A stretch of 64,000 bases of DNA from Planomonospora sp. ID82291 (lineage in GTDB: Bacteria; Actinomycetota; Actinomycetes; Streptosporangiales; Streptosporangiaceae). Shown here piece after piece: positions 47,722 to 56,822 of this stretch; position 1 is the first letter of the stretch, and each line of letters starts with the position of its first letter. The stretch covers positions 124,001-188,000 of the forward strand of contig NZ_JABTEX010000003.1 in NCBI RefSeq assembly GCF_015711645.1. The letters are read 5' to 3'. A program made the position numbers and the translations under genes. Under the pieces are notes generated by a model that worked only from the letters and a program-made list of their open reading frames with translations, searched no databases and was not told the DNA's origin.

Positions 47722-47833
47722 GAGGGTGGTCTCTTCCTGGAGTCGAGGGGCGGCGGGATCACCAGGGTCCGCCGGGGGTCACCGGGGGGTCGTGACGACC
47801 GTAGGTCCCTCCGTGATCCGGCGGAAGGCGCAA

Positions 47834-47849
47834 AGATGGAAAGCCATCT
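47834..47849. promoter_or_regulatory. Palindrome AGATGG-N4-CCATCT, LysR-type operator candidate
   Basis: Perfect 6-bp arms, 45 bp upstream of the LysR start and 112 bp upstream of the MFS start. Fits the position of an autoregulatory LysR binding site. Confidence 0.5.
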
Positions 47850-47894
47850 GTGCATGGGACGCAATGCCCGGCGGGTCCGTGGGATCATGTGTGC

Positions 47895-48836
47895 ATGGCG
47901 CGGCCCGATCTGAACCTGCTGGTCACGTTGGACGTCCTGCTCCAGGAGGGCAGCGTGACGCGGGCGGCGGAGCGGCTGGCGCTGAGCCCGTCGGCGATGA
48001 GCCGGGCGCTCGCGCGGTTGCGGAGGGCCACCGGTGACCCGTTGCTCGTGCGGGCCGGGCGCGGTCTGGTGCCCACGCCGCGTGCCGTGGAGCTGCGTGA
48101 GCGCGTGCGCGGCCTGGTCCGGGACGCCGAGGAGGTGCTGCGGCCGGCCGCCGGGCTCGACCTGGCGGCGCTGGAGAGGACCTTCGTGCTGCGCGGCAGC
48201 GACGGGTTCGCGGAACGGTTCGGGCCCGAGCTGGTGGCCGTGGTCGGCGCCCAGGCGCCCGGCGTGCGGCTGTGGTTCGTGCAGAAGACCGCGAAGGACA
48301 CCGGTTCTCTGCGGGGCGACGGCGTCGACATGGAGACGGGCGTCGTCGAGGACGCCCTGCCGCCGGACGTGCTGAGCGAGCCGCTGTTCACCGACCGGTT
48401 CGTCGGGGTGGTGCGGAGCGGTCACCCGCTCAGCACCGGGAGGGTCACGGCGGCCCGCTACCTGTCCGCCCGGCACGTGCACGTCTCGCGGCGCGATCCG
48501 GCAGAGGGACTGGTGGACGAGGCCCTTCGCGCCGAGGGCCGCAGGCGGGAGATCGCGGCGGCCGTGGGCGGCTTCGGCGCGGCCCTGGCGCTGGCGCGGG
48601 CCTCGGACCTGGTCGCCACGGTTCCCGAGCACCACACCGCCGGCCTGCGGCGGGGGATGCGCTCCTTCGCGCTGCCCTTCCGCGCTCCCGAGGTCACGGT
48701 GTCGCTGCTGTGGCACGCCCGGCTCGACGCGGACCCGGCGCACCGGTGGCTGCGCGAGCGCGTGGTCGGTGTGTGCCGGCGGGTGATCGACCTCAAGGCG
48801 CCGGCGGCGGTGGCCGCCGCGGAGCTCCGCGACTGA
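47895..48836 (+). CDS. LysR-family transcriptional regulator
   Basis: 313 residues. N-terminal winged helix LNLLVTLDVLLQEGSVTRAAERLALSPSAMSRALARLRRATGDPLLVRAGRGLVPT (in pieces) and a substrate-binding domain from about 92 (FVLRGSDGFAERFGPELV). It belongs to the NodD/NahR-like subgroup, which responds to aromatic or drug-like inducers. The ATG at 47895 places the HTH at the normal distance. Divergent from, and probably controlling, the MFS exporter. Confidence 0.93.
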   Translation: MARPDLNLLVTLDVLLQEGSVTRAAERLALSPSAMSRALARLRRATGDPLLVRAGRGLVPTPRAVELRERVRGLVRDAEEVLRPAAGLDLAALERTFVLRGSDGFAERFGPELVAVVGAQAPGVRLWFVQKTAKDTGSLRGDGVDMETGVVEDALPPDVLSEPLFTDRFVGVVRSGHPLSTGRVTAARYLSARHVHVSRRDPAEGLVDEALRAEGRRREIAAAVGGFGAALALARASDLVATVPEHHTAGLRRGMRSFALPFRAPEVTVSLLWHARLDADPAHRWLRERVVGVCRRVIDLKAPAAVAAAELRD

Positions 48837-49190
48837 TCGGCGGGGCCGCCGCACGGTGATCCGGTGATCGCCGGCGGACCGCCGCGCCGGGCGGCCCGCC
48901 GTACGGCCGCGTGTCGTCCGGCGGACGATCGAGCCGACCGGATTTTCGGTGTTTTTCCGCCGGGTGGATCTCCGGGGTGAGCTGGTGGAAGGCGGCGGAC
49001 GCCCGGAGCCGGCCGCCGGAGCGGTCGCATGGGCCGCGCGGGAGGGGGAAGTGCCTGCGGGTGCCCGCCGAAAGATCACTGTTACGGCGGATCCGCCGCG
49101 GTCGTCCTCCGCGGGGGAGCGAGCAGGCGGTGGTCGCGCGCCGTCCCGGCCGGCGGGCGTTCAACCGGATACCGCAGACGGGAGAACCTG
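48837..49190. other. 354-bp intergenic region without a gene
   Basis: Includes a weak hairpin with T-run (about 48937-48956, CCG ... TTTTT) after the LysR gene and the palindrome GGCGGATCCGCC at 49086-49097 upstream of the secreted protein. Frames here lack ribosome binding sites. GGGAG at the right end belongs to the next gene. Confidence 0.5.
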
Positions 49191-50102
49191 GTGACACCGA
49201 CCGATCACGACAGACGGAACGGGCGGAAGCGGGCCGGCGCGAGCGGGGCCCGCCGCGGGCTTCCACGGCCGCTGATCCTCACCACCGCCGCGGCGCTGCT
49301 GGCCTCGGGCGGCCTGGGAGCGGCCGCGGCCTCGGCGGCCACGCCCCCGCCGCCGCAGAGCCCGGCTCCGACGGGCACGTCCGCTCCGACGGGCACGCCC
49401 GCCCCGCCGCCGTCCGGCACCGCGGCGCCGGACCCGACCGCGAGCCCGACCGGCCCCGGGCGGACCGCCGTCCCCCTGCCTCCCGCGCCGGCGCCCGTGC
49501 CCCCGCTGCCCACCGTGCACCCGCTGGAGTTCGCGGGCGCGGCGCACGGCGAGTTCGTGGTGGGCACGGCGGATCCGTGCGTGTTCACGACGGTCTTCGC
49601 CCAGACCGGGCAGGCGACCGCCGTGTCCGACGGCTCGCTCACGGTGCGCAGCGCCGACGGGTTCGAGCAGGTGTACGCGCTCACCGACGACACCCGCGTC
49701 GTCGCCGGCAGGCGCGGCGACGGCCGGATCCGCCGGGACGACTGGGTGGCCCTGACCGCGACGCGCGGCGGGACCGGCGGGGCCGACGGGGCATCGGCCA
49801 CGGCCGCCTACGTCTACGACCTGTCCCGGCCGGCCAGGAAGGACCGGCGCGGCTGGTGGTACCAGCGGCAGTGGCCGCCCGGCGCGGTCACGTGGCGGAC
49901 CCCCGCGCCCTGCCCCACGCCGCCGCAGACCCCGCTCCCCACGCCCAGTACGACGCCCACGGCGATGCCGACCGCGACCCCGACGGTCCCCCCGGAGGCG
50001 ACTCCCACAGCGACCCCCACCGCGACCCCCACGGGGTCCTCCACGGCGACCGCCCCGCCGTCTGAGCCCGGCCGAACCCCGACCGCGACCCCCGCCTTCT
50101 GA
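49191..50102 (+). CDS. Secreted Pro/Thr-rich protein with DUF5666-like domain
   Basis: 303 residues. Twin-arginine-free signal region (about 15-50, LILTTAAALLASGGLGAAAASA), a Pro/Thr/Ser-rich spacer, a small beta domain (about 117-205) containing QATAVSDGSLTVRSADGFEQVYALTDDTRVVAGRRGDGRI, typical of DUF5666-like OB folds, and a C-terminal tail of TPT(A/V)TPT repeats. GTG start with GGGAG 9 nt upstream. No LPXTG sorting signal. Probably exported and wall-associated; function unknown. Convergent with the membrane protein at 50201. Confidence 0.75.
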   Translation: MTPTDHDRRNGRKRAGASGARRGLPRPLILTTAAALLASGGLGAAAASAATPPPPQSPAPTGTSAPTGTPAPPPSGTAAPDPTASPTGPGRTAVPLPPAPAPVPPLPTVHPLEFAGAAHGEFVVGTADPCVFTTVFAQTGQATAVSDGSLTVRSADGFEQVYALTDDTRVVAGRRGDGRIRRDDWVALTATRGGTGGADGASATAAYVYDLSRPARKDRRGWWYQRQWPPGAVTWRTPAPCPTPPQTPLPTPSTTPTAMPTATPTVPPEATPTATPTATPTGSSTATAPPSEPGRTPTATPAF

Positions 50103-50200
50103 CCCGGATCACGAGCCCCGCTCCCTGAGGCCGTACGCCCCGCAGGGCTGAAGGGCGGCCCGCACCCGCCGGGGTCCCGCTCCGCTCCGCCGCCGCGCGG

Positions 50201-50770
50201 TCAGTCGTCGTGCTCGGCGGCGGAGCGGGCCTCGGCGGCGGGCGCTCCGGACGGGCACGTCACGGTGACCGTGGTCGTGCGGTCGTCGGATTCGAAGACC
50301 ACCGATGCGGCCGGAGCGGGGCCGCGCTCGACCTCCTCGACGCCGTGGCCCGGGGCGGGCGTCCACGACAGCAGCAGGGCCCGGCCCGCGTCGCAGGCGG
50401 CGGTCACCGACCCCTCGGCGTAGGAGAAGCCTCCGGTGGCCGCGTACGGCCCGTCCGCGGCGGCAGGCGGGACGGCCGGGGCCGCCGAGGCGGTGGCCAG
50501 GGCCTGCTCGACCTCCTGCAGGGTCATCGAGCGGACGGCCTGGCCGGTCAGGCCGGCGCCTGCCAGGGACAGGGCCCACAGGCCGGCGGCGGTGGCGGCG
50601 GCGGAGGCCGCGAGCCAGCCGCCCACGGCCGGCAGTGCGCGCAGGCTCGCGCGCAGGCTCGCGCGCAGGCGCGTCGGCGATGCGGGGTCACGCCGTATGC
50701 CGCGCCGCGTGCGGGGGTGCGCCGCTCCGGTCGCCCCGTCCGGTGCCGTCATCCGCCTGCCCGTCCGCAT
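50201..50770 (-). CDS. Small membrane-anchored protein, hypothetical
   Basis: 189 residues. A basic N-terminus with three LRAS repeats (from a 12-bp tandem repeat at about 50641-50672), one membrane helix (about 49-72, GGWLAASAAATAAGLWALSLAGAGL) and an extracytoplasmic domain with two cysteines. The start may be the ATG 18 nt downstream. Divergent from the response regulator gene across 94 bp, which makes it a likely target of that system. No family recognised. Confidence 0.6.
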   Translation of the reverse strand: MRTGRRMTAPDGATGAAHPRTRRGIRRDPASPTRLRASLRASLRALPAVGGWLAASAAATAAGLWALSLAGAGLTGQAVRSMTLQEVEQALATASAAPAVPPAAADGPYAATGGFSYAEGSVTAACDAGRALLLSWTPAPGHGVEEVERGPAPAASVVFESDDRTTTVTVTCPSGAPAAEARSAAEHDD

Positions 50771-50864
50771 CGATCGGCCGCCCTTCGGTGTCGTCCGCGT
50801 TCCACGGGGAACTTCCCCTCCTCGTCGGAATCATCGCCGTTCTCGGAGAGGCGGGCGTGTCGCC

Positions 50865-51551
50865 GTGGTCCACCTGCTGCTCGTCGAGGACGACGCCCGG
50901 GTGCGCTCGGCGCTGACCCGCGCGCTGAGCGGCCACGGCCATGCCGTGACCTCGGTGGGCGCGGGGATGGCGGGGCTGACCCGGGCGCTGGAGGACCGCC
51001 CCGATCTGGTCGTGCTCGACCTGGGCCTTCCCGATCTCGACGGTTGCGAGGTGCTGCGCATGCTCCGGGCCGTCAGCGCCGTCCCGGTCATCGTGGCGAC
51101 CGCGCGCGACGCCGAGCCGGAGATCGTCCGGGCGCTGGACGCCGGAGCCGACGACTACGTCGTCAAACCGTTCGGTGCGGCCCAGCTGGACGCGCGGATC
51201 CGGGCGGTGCTGCGTCGCGGTCGCGCCGCCGGGGCCGAGGCGGCGCCGGTGCGGGTGGGCGGGCTGCTCATCGAGGAGGCGGGCAGGGAGGCGTTCCTGG
51301 ACGGGGTGCGCCTGGAGCTGACGCCCCGGGAGTTCGACCTGCTGCGCTACCTGGCGGCCCGGCCCGGCCAGGTCGTCTCCAAACGGGAGCTGCTGGCCGA
51401 GGTGTGGCGGATGGCCTACGGCGGCGGGGACAAGACCGTGGACGTCCACCTGTCGTGGCTGCGCCGAAAGCTCGGTGAGAGCGCCCACCGGCCCCGCTAC
51501 CTGCAGACCGTCCACGGGGTCGGCGTCAAGCTCGTCGACCCGGGGGCGTGA
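50865..51551 (+). CDS. OmpR-type response regulator
   Basis: 228 residues. Receiver domain with E8-D9-D10, phospho-acceptor Asp52 (LDLGLPDLDG) and Lys in VVKPFG, followed by a Trans_reg_C winged helix (LELTPREFDLLRYLAARPGQVVSKRELLAEVWRM ... DVHLSWLRRKLGES in pieces). GTG start chosen because it begins strand 1 (VHLLLVEDD). The stop lies at the start of a 26-bp triplicated segment that carries the start of its partner kinase. Confidence 0.93.
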   Translation: MVHLLLVEDDARVRSALTRALSGHGHAVTSVGAGMAGLTRALEDRPDLVVLDLGLPDLDGCEVLRMLRAVSAVPVIVATARDAEPEIVRALDAGADDYVVKPFGAAQLDARIRAVLRRGRAAGAEAAPVRVGGLLIEEAGREAFLDGVRLELTPREFDLLRYLAARPGQVVSKRELLAEVWRMAYGGGDKTVDVHLSWLRRKLGESAHRPRYLQTVHGVGVKLVDPGA

Positions 51552-51561
51552 GGAGCACGCG

Positions 51562-51591
51562 ATGAGGCGACGCGTGAGGGGCACGCGATGA
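51562..51591 (+). CDS. Mini-ORF 1, MRRRVRGTR
   Basis: Nine codons created by the tandem duplication, with its own ribosome binding site. TGA overlaps the ATG of mini-ORF 2. Probably a by-product or a translational relay rather than a functional peptide. Confidence 0.35.
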   Translation: MRRRVRGTR

Positions 51592-51617
51592 GGCGACGCG
51601 TGAGGGGCACGCGATGA
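51588..51617 (+). CDS. Mini-ORF 2, MRRRVRGTR
   Basis: Identical peptide to mini-ORF 1, in another frame. TGA overlaps the kinase ATG at 51614. Translational coupling would pass ribosomes to the kinase. Confidence 0.35.
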   Translation: MRRRVRGTR

Positions 51618-52891
51618 GGCGACGCCTGGCCCTGCTCGCGGTGGCGACCACCTCGCTGGTCCTGATCGCCTTCCTGGTGCCGCTGGCCGCGCTGGTGCGG
51701 ACGCTGGCGGCCGAGCGGGCCACGGCCGCCGCGACCACCTGGGCGCAGTCGGTCGCCACCGCGGCCGCCCTGGGCGGACGCGAGGCCCTGGAGGCCACCG
51801 TACGGCAGGCGCGGGGCTCCGGCGGTGTGCCGATCACGGTCTTCCTGCCCGGCCACGGATTCGTCGGGGTTCCCGCGCCCCGGGGCCCCGGAGTGGAACT
51901 GGCCGCGCGCGGGCGCAGCCTCACCGTCGACACCCCGCAGGGCAGGGAGATCCTGATCGCGGTGCAGGGCGGGGCGCGCGGTCCCGCGGTGGTGCGCGCG
52001 TTCGTCGCCGCCGACCGGCTGCGGCAGGGCGTCGGGTGGGCGTGGCTGGTGCTCGGCCTGATCGGGCTGGCGCTGCTGGCCGTCGGCCTCGCCGTCGCCG
52101 ACCGGCTCGCGCGCTCGCTGACGGGGCCGGTCGGGCAGGTCGCGCAGGTCTCCCGGCGGCTGGCCCGGGGCGACCTGGCCGCCCGGGTGGAGCCGGCGGG
52201 CCCGCCGGAGGTCCGCGAGGTCGGCGCCGCCCTCAACCACCTGGCCGCCCGGATCCGGGAGCTGCTCGCCCACGAGCGTGAGGCGGTGGCCGACCTGTCG
52301 CACCGGCTGCGCACGCCGGTCGCGGCGCTGCGGCTGGAGGTCGACATGATGCGCGACCAGGAGGAGGCGGCCCGGGTGGGGCAGGCGGTGGCCGGCGTGG
52401 AGCGGATGGTCGACCAGGTCATCAGGGAGGCGCGCCGGTTCGACCGGGACGGGGCGCGGGGCTGCGACGCGGCCCGGGTGGTCGCCGAGCGGGTCGCCTT
52501 CTGGTCGGCGCTGGCGGAGGACCAGGAGCGGCCGCTGCGGTCCGACCTCGCCGACGGGCCGATCGCCGTGGGGGTCAGCGGGCCGGAGCTGGCGGCCTGC
52601 GTCGACCTGCTGCTGGAGAACGTGTTCGCCCACACCCCCGACGGCACGCCGTTCGCCGTCGTGCTGCGGGCCCGGCCGGAGGGCGGGGCCCGGCTCGTGA
52701 TCGCCGACCGGGGGCCCGGCTTCCCCGATCCGGCCCCGCTGGGCCGCGGGGTGAGCGGAGGGGCGTCCACCGGTCTGGGGCTGGACATCGCACGCCGCAC
52801 GGCGGAGGACTCGGGCGGGTGGCTGCGGGTCGGCTCCGCGCCTCCGGGGGGAGCCGAGGTGACCCTCGACCTCGGTCCGGGGGCGGCTTAA
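51614..52891 (+). CDS. Sensor histidine kinase, partner of the OmpR regulator
   Basis: 425 residues. First membrane helix about 8-30, a short extracytoplasmic domain, second helix about 141-162, HAMP (163-215), HisKA with phospho-acceptor His230 (DLSHRLRTPVAAL) and HATPase with LLENVFAHTPDG, DRGPGFPDP and GLGLDIARRTAEDSGG. The N-box asparagine is present. The start is fixed by the ribosome binding site of the third repeat unit. A PepSY gene follows, suggesting that the system senses and controls an envelope protein. Confidence 0.94.
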   Translation: MRRRLALLAVATTSLVLIAFLVPLAALVRTLAAERATAAATTWAQSVATAAALGGREALEATVRQARGSGGVPITVFLPGHGFVGVPAPRGPGVELAARGRSLTVDTPQGREILIAVQGGARGPAVVRAFVAADRLRQGVGWAWLVLGLIGLALLAVGLAVADRLARSLTGPVGQVAQVSRRLARGDLAARVEPAGPPEVREVGAALNHLAARIRELLAHEREAVADLSHRLRTPVAALRLEVDMMRDQEEAARVGQAVAGVERMVDQVIREARRFDRDGARGCDAARVVAERVAFWSALAEDQERPLRSDLADGPIAVGVSGPELAACVDLLLENVFAHTPDGTPFAVVLRARPEGGARLVIADRGPGFPDPAPLGRGVSGGASTGLGLDIARRTAEDSGGWLRVGSAPPGGAEVTLDLGPGAA

Positions 52892-52901
52892 CGATTCGTT
52901 A
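52889..52901. promoter_or_regulatory. Palindrome TAACGA-T-TCGTTA upstream of the PepSY gene
   Basis: Perfect 6-bp arms overlapping the kinase stop codon, 184 bp before the PepSY start. Candidate site of the response regulator. Confidence 0.4.
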
Positions 52902-53084
52902 GGGACTCCGCAGCATCCCGCTATCGCCCGGCAGGGCAGTCTCGGAGGGTCGGTGCGGATCGCGGCAGGCCGGGGCGGGAACGCACCGGGGCCGCGGCCC
53001 CGCGGGTCGCTCCCGCGGACCCTTCTCGCCGATCTTTCACGGGCCCCTCTCACGAACTCTTCCCACGAACACGGAGAAACCCTG

Positions 53085-53474
53085 ATGCGCAAGCCAGTGA
53101 TCGTCTTTTCCGGTCTCGCCCTCGCCGCTCTCGTGGTCGGCGGAGGCGTCGCCTTCGCCGAGCGGGATGCGGCCGGCCCGGCCGCGGCGGCGCCGGCCGC
53201 GTCGGTCTCACCGGCGCCGCAGGCCGATGACGACGCGGCTCCCGCGGTCAAGCCCGCCGTGTCGGCGGAGCAGGCCCACAGGACCGCGCTGTCCCAGGTG
53301 AGCGGCGGCTGGGTCGTCTCCTTGGAGCTGGAGGCCGAAGGCGGGGCCGCCACCTGGGAGGTCGAGGTCGTCGACGGCAAGGGCGCCGAGCGGACGATCG
53401 CCGTCGACGCCGCGACCGGAAAGATCGTCCCGGTGGCGGCCGACCCCGAGGACGCCGGGCAGGACGACGACTGA
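53085..53474 (+). CDS. PepSY-domain exported protein
   Basis: 129 residues. Signal peptide or anchor (about 6-27, VIVFSGLALAALVVGGGVAFA), an acidic Ala/Pro-rich linker and a PepSY domain (about 65-120: VSAEQAHRTALSQVSGGWVVSLELEAEGGAATWEVEVVDGKGAERTIAVDAATGKIV in pieces). ATG with GGAG 9 nt upstream. PepSY proteins beside OmpR/kinase pairs in actinomycetes are usual targets of those systems and may inhibit proteases. Confidence 0.9.
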   Translation: MRKPVIVFSGLALAALVVGGGVAFAERDAAGPAAAAPAASVSPAPQADDDAAPAVKPAVSAEQAHRTALSQVSGGWVVSLELEAEGGAATWEVEVVDGKGAERTIAVDAATGKIVPVAADPEDAGQDDD

Positions 53475-53538
53475 CCCGGCCCCGTCCGGCCCTCCCGACG
53501 GACCGCCCGCCCGTCCCGCCTCCCGCGGGGCGGGCGGT

Positions 53539-54018
53539 TCAGCCTGCCAGCTGCGTGCGGGCGGCCCGGATCAGGGACGAGTCGGCGTCGGGGGTCGCCA
53601 CGGTGAGGGCGGTCGCGGGGGTGCGCTCGCGCACGTCTTGGGCGCGGATGGCCAGCACCGCGGGTGCGCTGCCCAGGTCGCCGTAGGCGGCGGCGACGGC
53701 CGTGGTGATCACCGTGCGGGCGGCGGCGAGCACGTCCCTGGCCGTCAGGCGCGAGGTCTCGGGTGCGGCCGACAGGAACCCGAGCAGTGCGGCGAAGCGC
53801 AGGTCCGCCGGGGCCGGGGCCGGGGCCGCGGGATCGGCCGGGGGCGTCGGCCGGTCCAGCCAGAACACCCGGCCGTGCAGGTGGCCGGGGTAGGGCGCGC
53901 CGGTGGGCGAGGGCAGGGCGGCGACCGCGCCGGCCAGCACGCGCCCGAAGACCGCCAGGTCCGTCTGCGGCGGCAGATCCGTGGTGACCAGCACGGGAAC
54001 GCTCAGAAGATGGGTCAT
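53539..54018 (-). CDS. Hypothetical protein
   Basis: 159 residues, start with GAGGAGG 8 nt upstream of ATG, so likely translated. MTHLLSVPVLVTTDLPPQTDLAVFG is followed by an Ala/Pro-rich loop and a helical C-terminus; no signal peptide or membrane helix. No family recognised. Convergent with the PepSY gene and divergent from the chemoreceptor gene. Confidence 0.6.
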   Translation of the reverse strand: MTHLLSVPVLVTTDLPPQTDLAVFGRVLAGAVAALPSPTGAPYPGHLHGRVFWLDRPTPPADPAAPAPAPADLRFAALLGFLSAAPETSRLTARDVLAAARTVITTAVAAAYGDLGSAPAVLAIRAQDVRERTPATALTVATPDADSSLIRAARTQLAG

Positions 54019-54216
54019 GGCGGCCTCCTCGTCGTCAGGACGCCGATGTTACCGACCGTCACCGACAACACGGCGTGAGCACGGCGTGCGGCCGGACGGC
54101 GCCGCCGGGCGGGGGTGCGGGCGGCTCGCCGCTCACCGCTTCAGGACTCCTCAGGATGCACGGCCATCTGCCGAAAAAAGGTCGTATATCAATTTTTTAG
54201 ACCTGAGGAGACATTC

Positions 54217-55791
54217 GTGGTACGGCTATCCGACCTGGGGGTGGCGAAGCGGCTGGGACTCATCGTCGCCGTCGGCATGCTCAGCCTGGGCACCGTCGCC
54301 GGCATCGGCGCGGTGAGTCAGGACAAACTCAGCCACCAGTCCGAGCTGGTCAGCACCTTGGAGGCCGCCACCGCGGCGCTCAACCACCTGGACACCCGCG
54401 CGGTCGAGCTGAAGGTCGGCGGTTATCTCGCACTCGGCGGCAGCGACATCGGCCAGCTGGTCGACGAGGAGGTGCCCGGTGACATCGACAGCCTGAACAA
54501 GGCGGTGGCCGCCTTCGAGGAGCTGGAGCTGCCCGCCGATCTGGAGGCGAAGTTCGAGGAGGTGCGCCGCAACGTCGAGCCGATGAACCGGTTCATGACC
54601 GCGTTCGTCGCCGCGGCCCAGCGCGATCCGGCCTCCATGCAGGGCCGGATGGACGACATCCACGCGCAGAACGACCTCATCGACACGCCGCTGGACGCGT
54701 TGAAGGAGGAGCTCGGCCCGCGCACCGAGCAGGCTCAGAGCGAACTGCACGACATGGTCGCGTTCATGCGGACGCTCTCGATCGTGGTCGCCCTCGCCGC
54801 CGCGGCGCTGCTGGTGGGGCTGTCGGTCCCGCTGGTGAGGTCGATCACCCGGCCGATCGAGCGGGTGGGCCGGGTGGTGACCGCCCTGGCCTCCGGCGAC
54901 CTGACCGTCCGCTCGGAGGTGTCCAGCGCCGACGAGTTCGGCCGGATGGCCGCCGGGCTGGACGGGGCGATCGAGGCGCTGAGCGCGTCGATGCGCCAGA
55001 TCTCGGGCAGCGCGGCCACGCTGGCCGGCGCGTCGGCGGAGCTGACCACCGTGGCGAGCGGCATCGCCGGAGCGGTGAACGACACCAGCACCCGTACCCG
55101 CGCCGCCTCCGCGCAGTCGGAAGAGGTCTCCCGCCACGTGCAGACGGTCGCGGCCGGCTCGGAGGAGATGGGGCAGTCCATCCGGGAGATCGCCCAGAGC
55201 ACCAGCGAGGCGGCGCGGATCGCCGGATCGGCGGTGAGCGAGGCGGAGCGGGCCACCCGGACGATCGCGGCCCTGGGCGAGTCGTCGGCCCAGATCGGGC
55301 AGGTGCTGAAGCTGATCACCTCCATCGCCGAGCAGACGAACCTGCTCGCCCTGAACGCCACCATCGAGGCCGCCCGTGCCGGTGAGATGGGCAAGGGCTT
55401 CGCCGTGGTCGCCGGCGAGGTCAAGGAACTGGCGCAGGAGACGGCCAAGGCCACCGACGACATCAGCACCCGGGTCGCGGCGATCCAGCGCGACACCGAG
55501 GGCGCGGTCGAGGTGATCGACAAGATCAGCAACGTCATCGCGAAGATCAACGAGTATCAGACGACGATCGCCAGCGCCGTGGAGGAGCAGACCGCCACCA
55601 CCCAGGAGATGAGCCGCGGGATCACCGACGCCGCCACGGGATCGGACCGGATCGCCCACGACATCAGCGAAGTGGCGTCGGCCGGCGACCGATCCCTGCA
55701 GGGCGCGCTCCAAGCCGAGCAGGCCAGCGGGGAGGTGGCCCGCACCGCCGACGAGCTGCGGGAGCTGGTCGGGCGCTTCCGGCTGGGCTGA
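54217..55791 (+). CDS. Methyl-accepting chemotaxis protein
   Basis: 524 residues. Membrane helix about 12-32, a four-helix-bundle sensor (about 35-185), second helix about 188-210, HAMP (about 211-263) and the signalling hairpin with [36 protein letters not shown] at its tip (in pieces). Glutamate-rich flanks are likely methylation sites. GTG start with GAGGAG 9 nt upstream. No che, fli or flg gene is in the window, so the partners are elsewhere or it signals through another path. An AT-rich stretch (54172-54200) upstream should hold the promoter. Confidence 0.93.
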   Translation: MVRLSDLGVAKRLGLIVAVGMLSLGTVAGIGAVSQDKLSHQSELVSTLEAATAALNHLDTRAVELKVGGYLALGGSDIGQLVDEEVPGDIDSLNKAVAAFEELELPADLEAKFEEVRRNVEPMNRFMTAFVAAAQRDPASMQGRMDDIHAQNDLIDTPLDALKEELGPRTEQAQSELHDMVAFMRTLSIVVALAAAALLVGLSVPLVRSITRPIERVGRVVTALASGDLTVRSEVSSADEFGRMAAGLDGAIEALSASMRQISGSAATLAGASAELTTVASGIAGAVNDTSTRTRAASAQSEEVSRHVQTVAAGSEEMGQSIREIAQSTSEAARIAGSAVSEAERATRTIAALGESSAQIGQVLKLITSIAEQTNLLALNATIEAARAGEMGKGFAVVAGEVKELAQETAKATDDISTRVAAIQRDTEGAVEVIDKISNVIAKINEYQTTIASAVEEQTATTQEMSRGITDAATGSDRIAHDISEVASAGDRSLQGALQAEQASGEVARTADELRELVGRFRLG

Positions 55792-55800
55792 GCGGGGACG

Positions 55801-55841
55801 CCCCCCTCCGGCGTCACCGCCTCGGAGACGCCGGAGGGGGG
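55801..55841. terminator. 15-bp hairpin terminator after the chemoreceptor
   Basis: CCCCCCTCCGGCGTC and its perfect complement around an 11-nt loop, beginning 9 bp after the stop. Confidence 0.8.
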
Positions 55842-55940
55842 CTGACGGCGGCCAGGGGCTCGGCCGGCCACCCGGGCGGCAGGTCGCCGCGGGTGGCCGG
55901 CCCTTCGTTTCCCCGGACCGGGTGACGGACCGGGTGACGG

Positions 55941-55981
55941 ACCGGTTCCCCCGCCCCCGGCCCGGGGGCGGGGGAACCGGT
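55941..55981. terminator. 41-bp near-perfect palindrome between convergent genes
   Basis: Twenty-bp arms around one central base, preceded by a 12-bp direct repeat (GGGTGACGGACC twice). Lies after the hypothetical gene read leftward, and after the chemoreceptor read rightward. Confidence 0.7.
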
Positions 55982-56012
55982 TCTTTCGGCCGCGTGTCAG
56001 GCGGCGGTCAGG

Positions 56013-56486
56013 TCATTCCCCGGTGTCCACCACGCGGTACGTGATGGTGTACTCGCCCTCGCTCCCGGAAAGGGACTTGGTCTGCGTGGTGCCGTACTCT
56101 GCGCCGAAGGCGTCGAAGGTGCCGAGGGCGTCGTCCCCGCTCGTGGTGTCGTAGTCCCACAGCGAGAAGGACTTCATGGCGTACTTGGGGAACCGGAACG
56201 CCTCGATGCCGTTGGCGTCCTCCAGCGAACGGGTGTAGCCGGTGCCCATCGTCTGGTATTTCCCGGATCTCGGCCACACCTTCCCCCGGCCCATCTTCAG
56301 GTACGCCTCGTCGTGGTCGCCCTCGCTGTTCTTGACGCAGTAGATGCTGACCAGCTCCAGCGTGACGTAGTCGGTGCCGGGGTCCAGGGACTCGATCGGG
56401 TCGTCCTGGGCGGCGGCCGGTCCGGCGAGCATGATCGAGGTGGCGAGCGTGGCCGCGGCCGCCGCCGCGATGCGTCGGATGCGCAT
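56013..56486 (-). CDS. Secreted protein, hypothetical
   Basis: 157 residues with a clear signal peptide (residues 1 to about 27, cleavage AAA-QDDP). The mature part (LELVSIYCVKNSEGDHDEAYLKMGRGKVWP ... SFSLWDYDTTSGDDALGTFDAFGAEYG) has the look of a beta-sandwich with acidic Asp/Glu loops, perhaps calcium binding. GGAGGAAG 6 nt before the ATG. No family recognised. Monocistronic, closed by the large palindrome. Confidence 0.7.
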   Translation of the reverse strand: MRIRRIAAAAAATLATSIMLAGPAAAQDDPIESLDPGTDYVTLELVSIYCVKNSEGDHDEAYLKMGRGKVWPRSGKYQTMGTGYTRSLEDANGIEAFRFPKYAMKSFSLWDYDTTSGDDALGTFDAFGAEYGTTQTKSLSGSEGEYTITYRVVDTGE

Positions 56487-56822
56487 TGTCTTCCTCCGTC
56501 TGTGTGGTCGGAACGAACTTTCACCACGACCGTAGAAACGGCTTCTTGGAATGCACATGGAAGGCGCTTGGACATGACTGGACCGCGCCGGAGAAACGGC
56601 GGAATTCCGAGTCGTCCGGGCTCGTCAGGCATGCCGGGCCGCCCGGGGAGCGTGAATCCGGCGCAATTCCTGATGCGGTTTCCGGACGTGCGGCGGCCCT
56701 TGTATCGGATCGGCCCGAAACCGGTCCTGTGAATCTTCCCGTCAGAGGGCCGCCCGCGATTCGACGCCCCTTTTCCGTCGTCGGGATCGGTGAGGCGGCG
56801 GCACGGGCAGGCGGCGCATCCG

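Larger units (their letters stand above)
51546..51623. repeat. Three tandem 26-bp copies of a translation-start region
   Basis: Units at 51546-51571, 51572-51597 and 51598-51623 differ at one base. Each carries a ribosome binding site (GAGGAG or GAGGGG) and GCGATGAGGCGAC. The third ATG (51614) starts the kinase. The first two start 9-codon mini-ORFs whose stop overlaps the next ATG (ATGA). Confidence 0.9.

Noticed and set aside
44233-47913. A 1226-codon plus-strand open frame across the GT39-like and MFS genes
   Set aside because: Low-complexity Gly/Arg/Gln product, antisense to two well-supported genes; an artefact of high-GC codon bias. The same holds for long frames at 15430-17154, 20656-23724 and 37720-41124.
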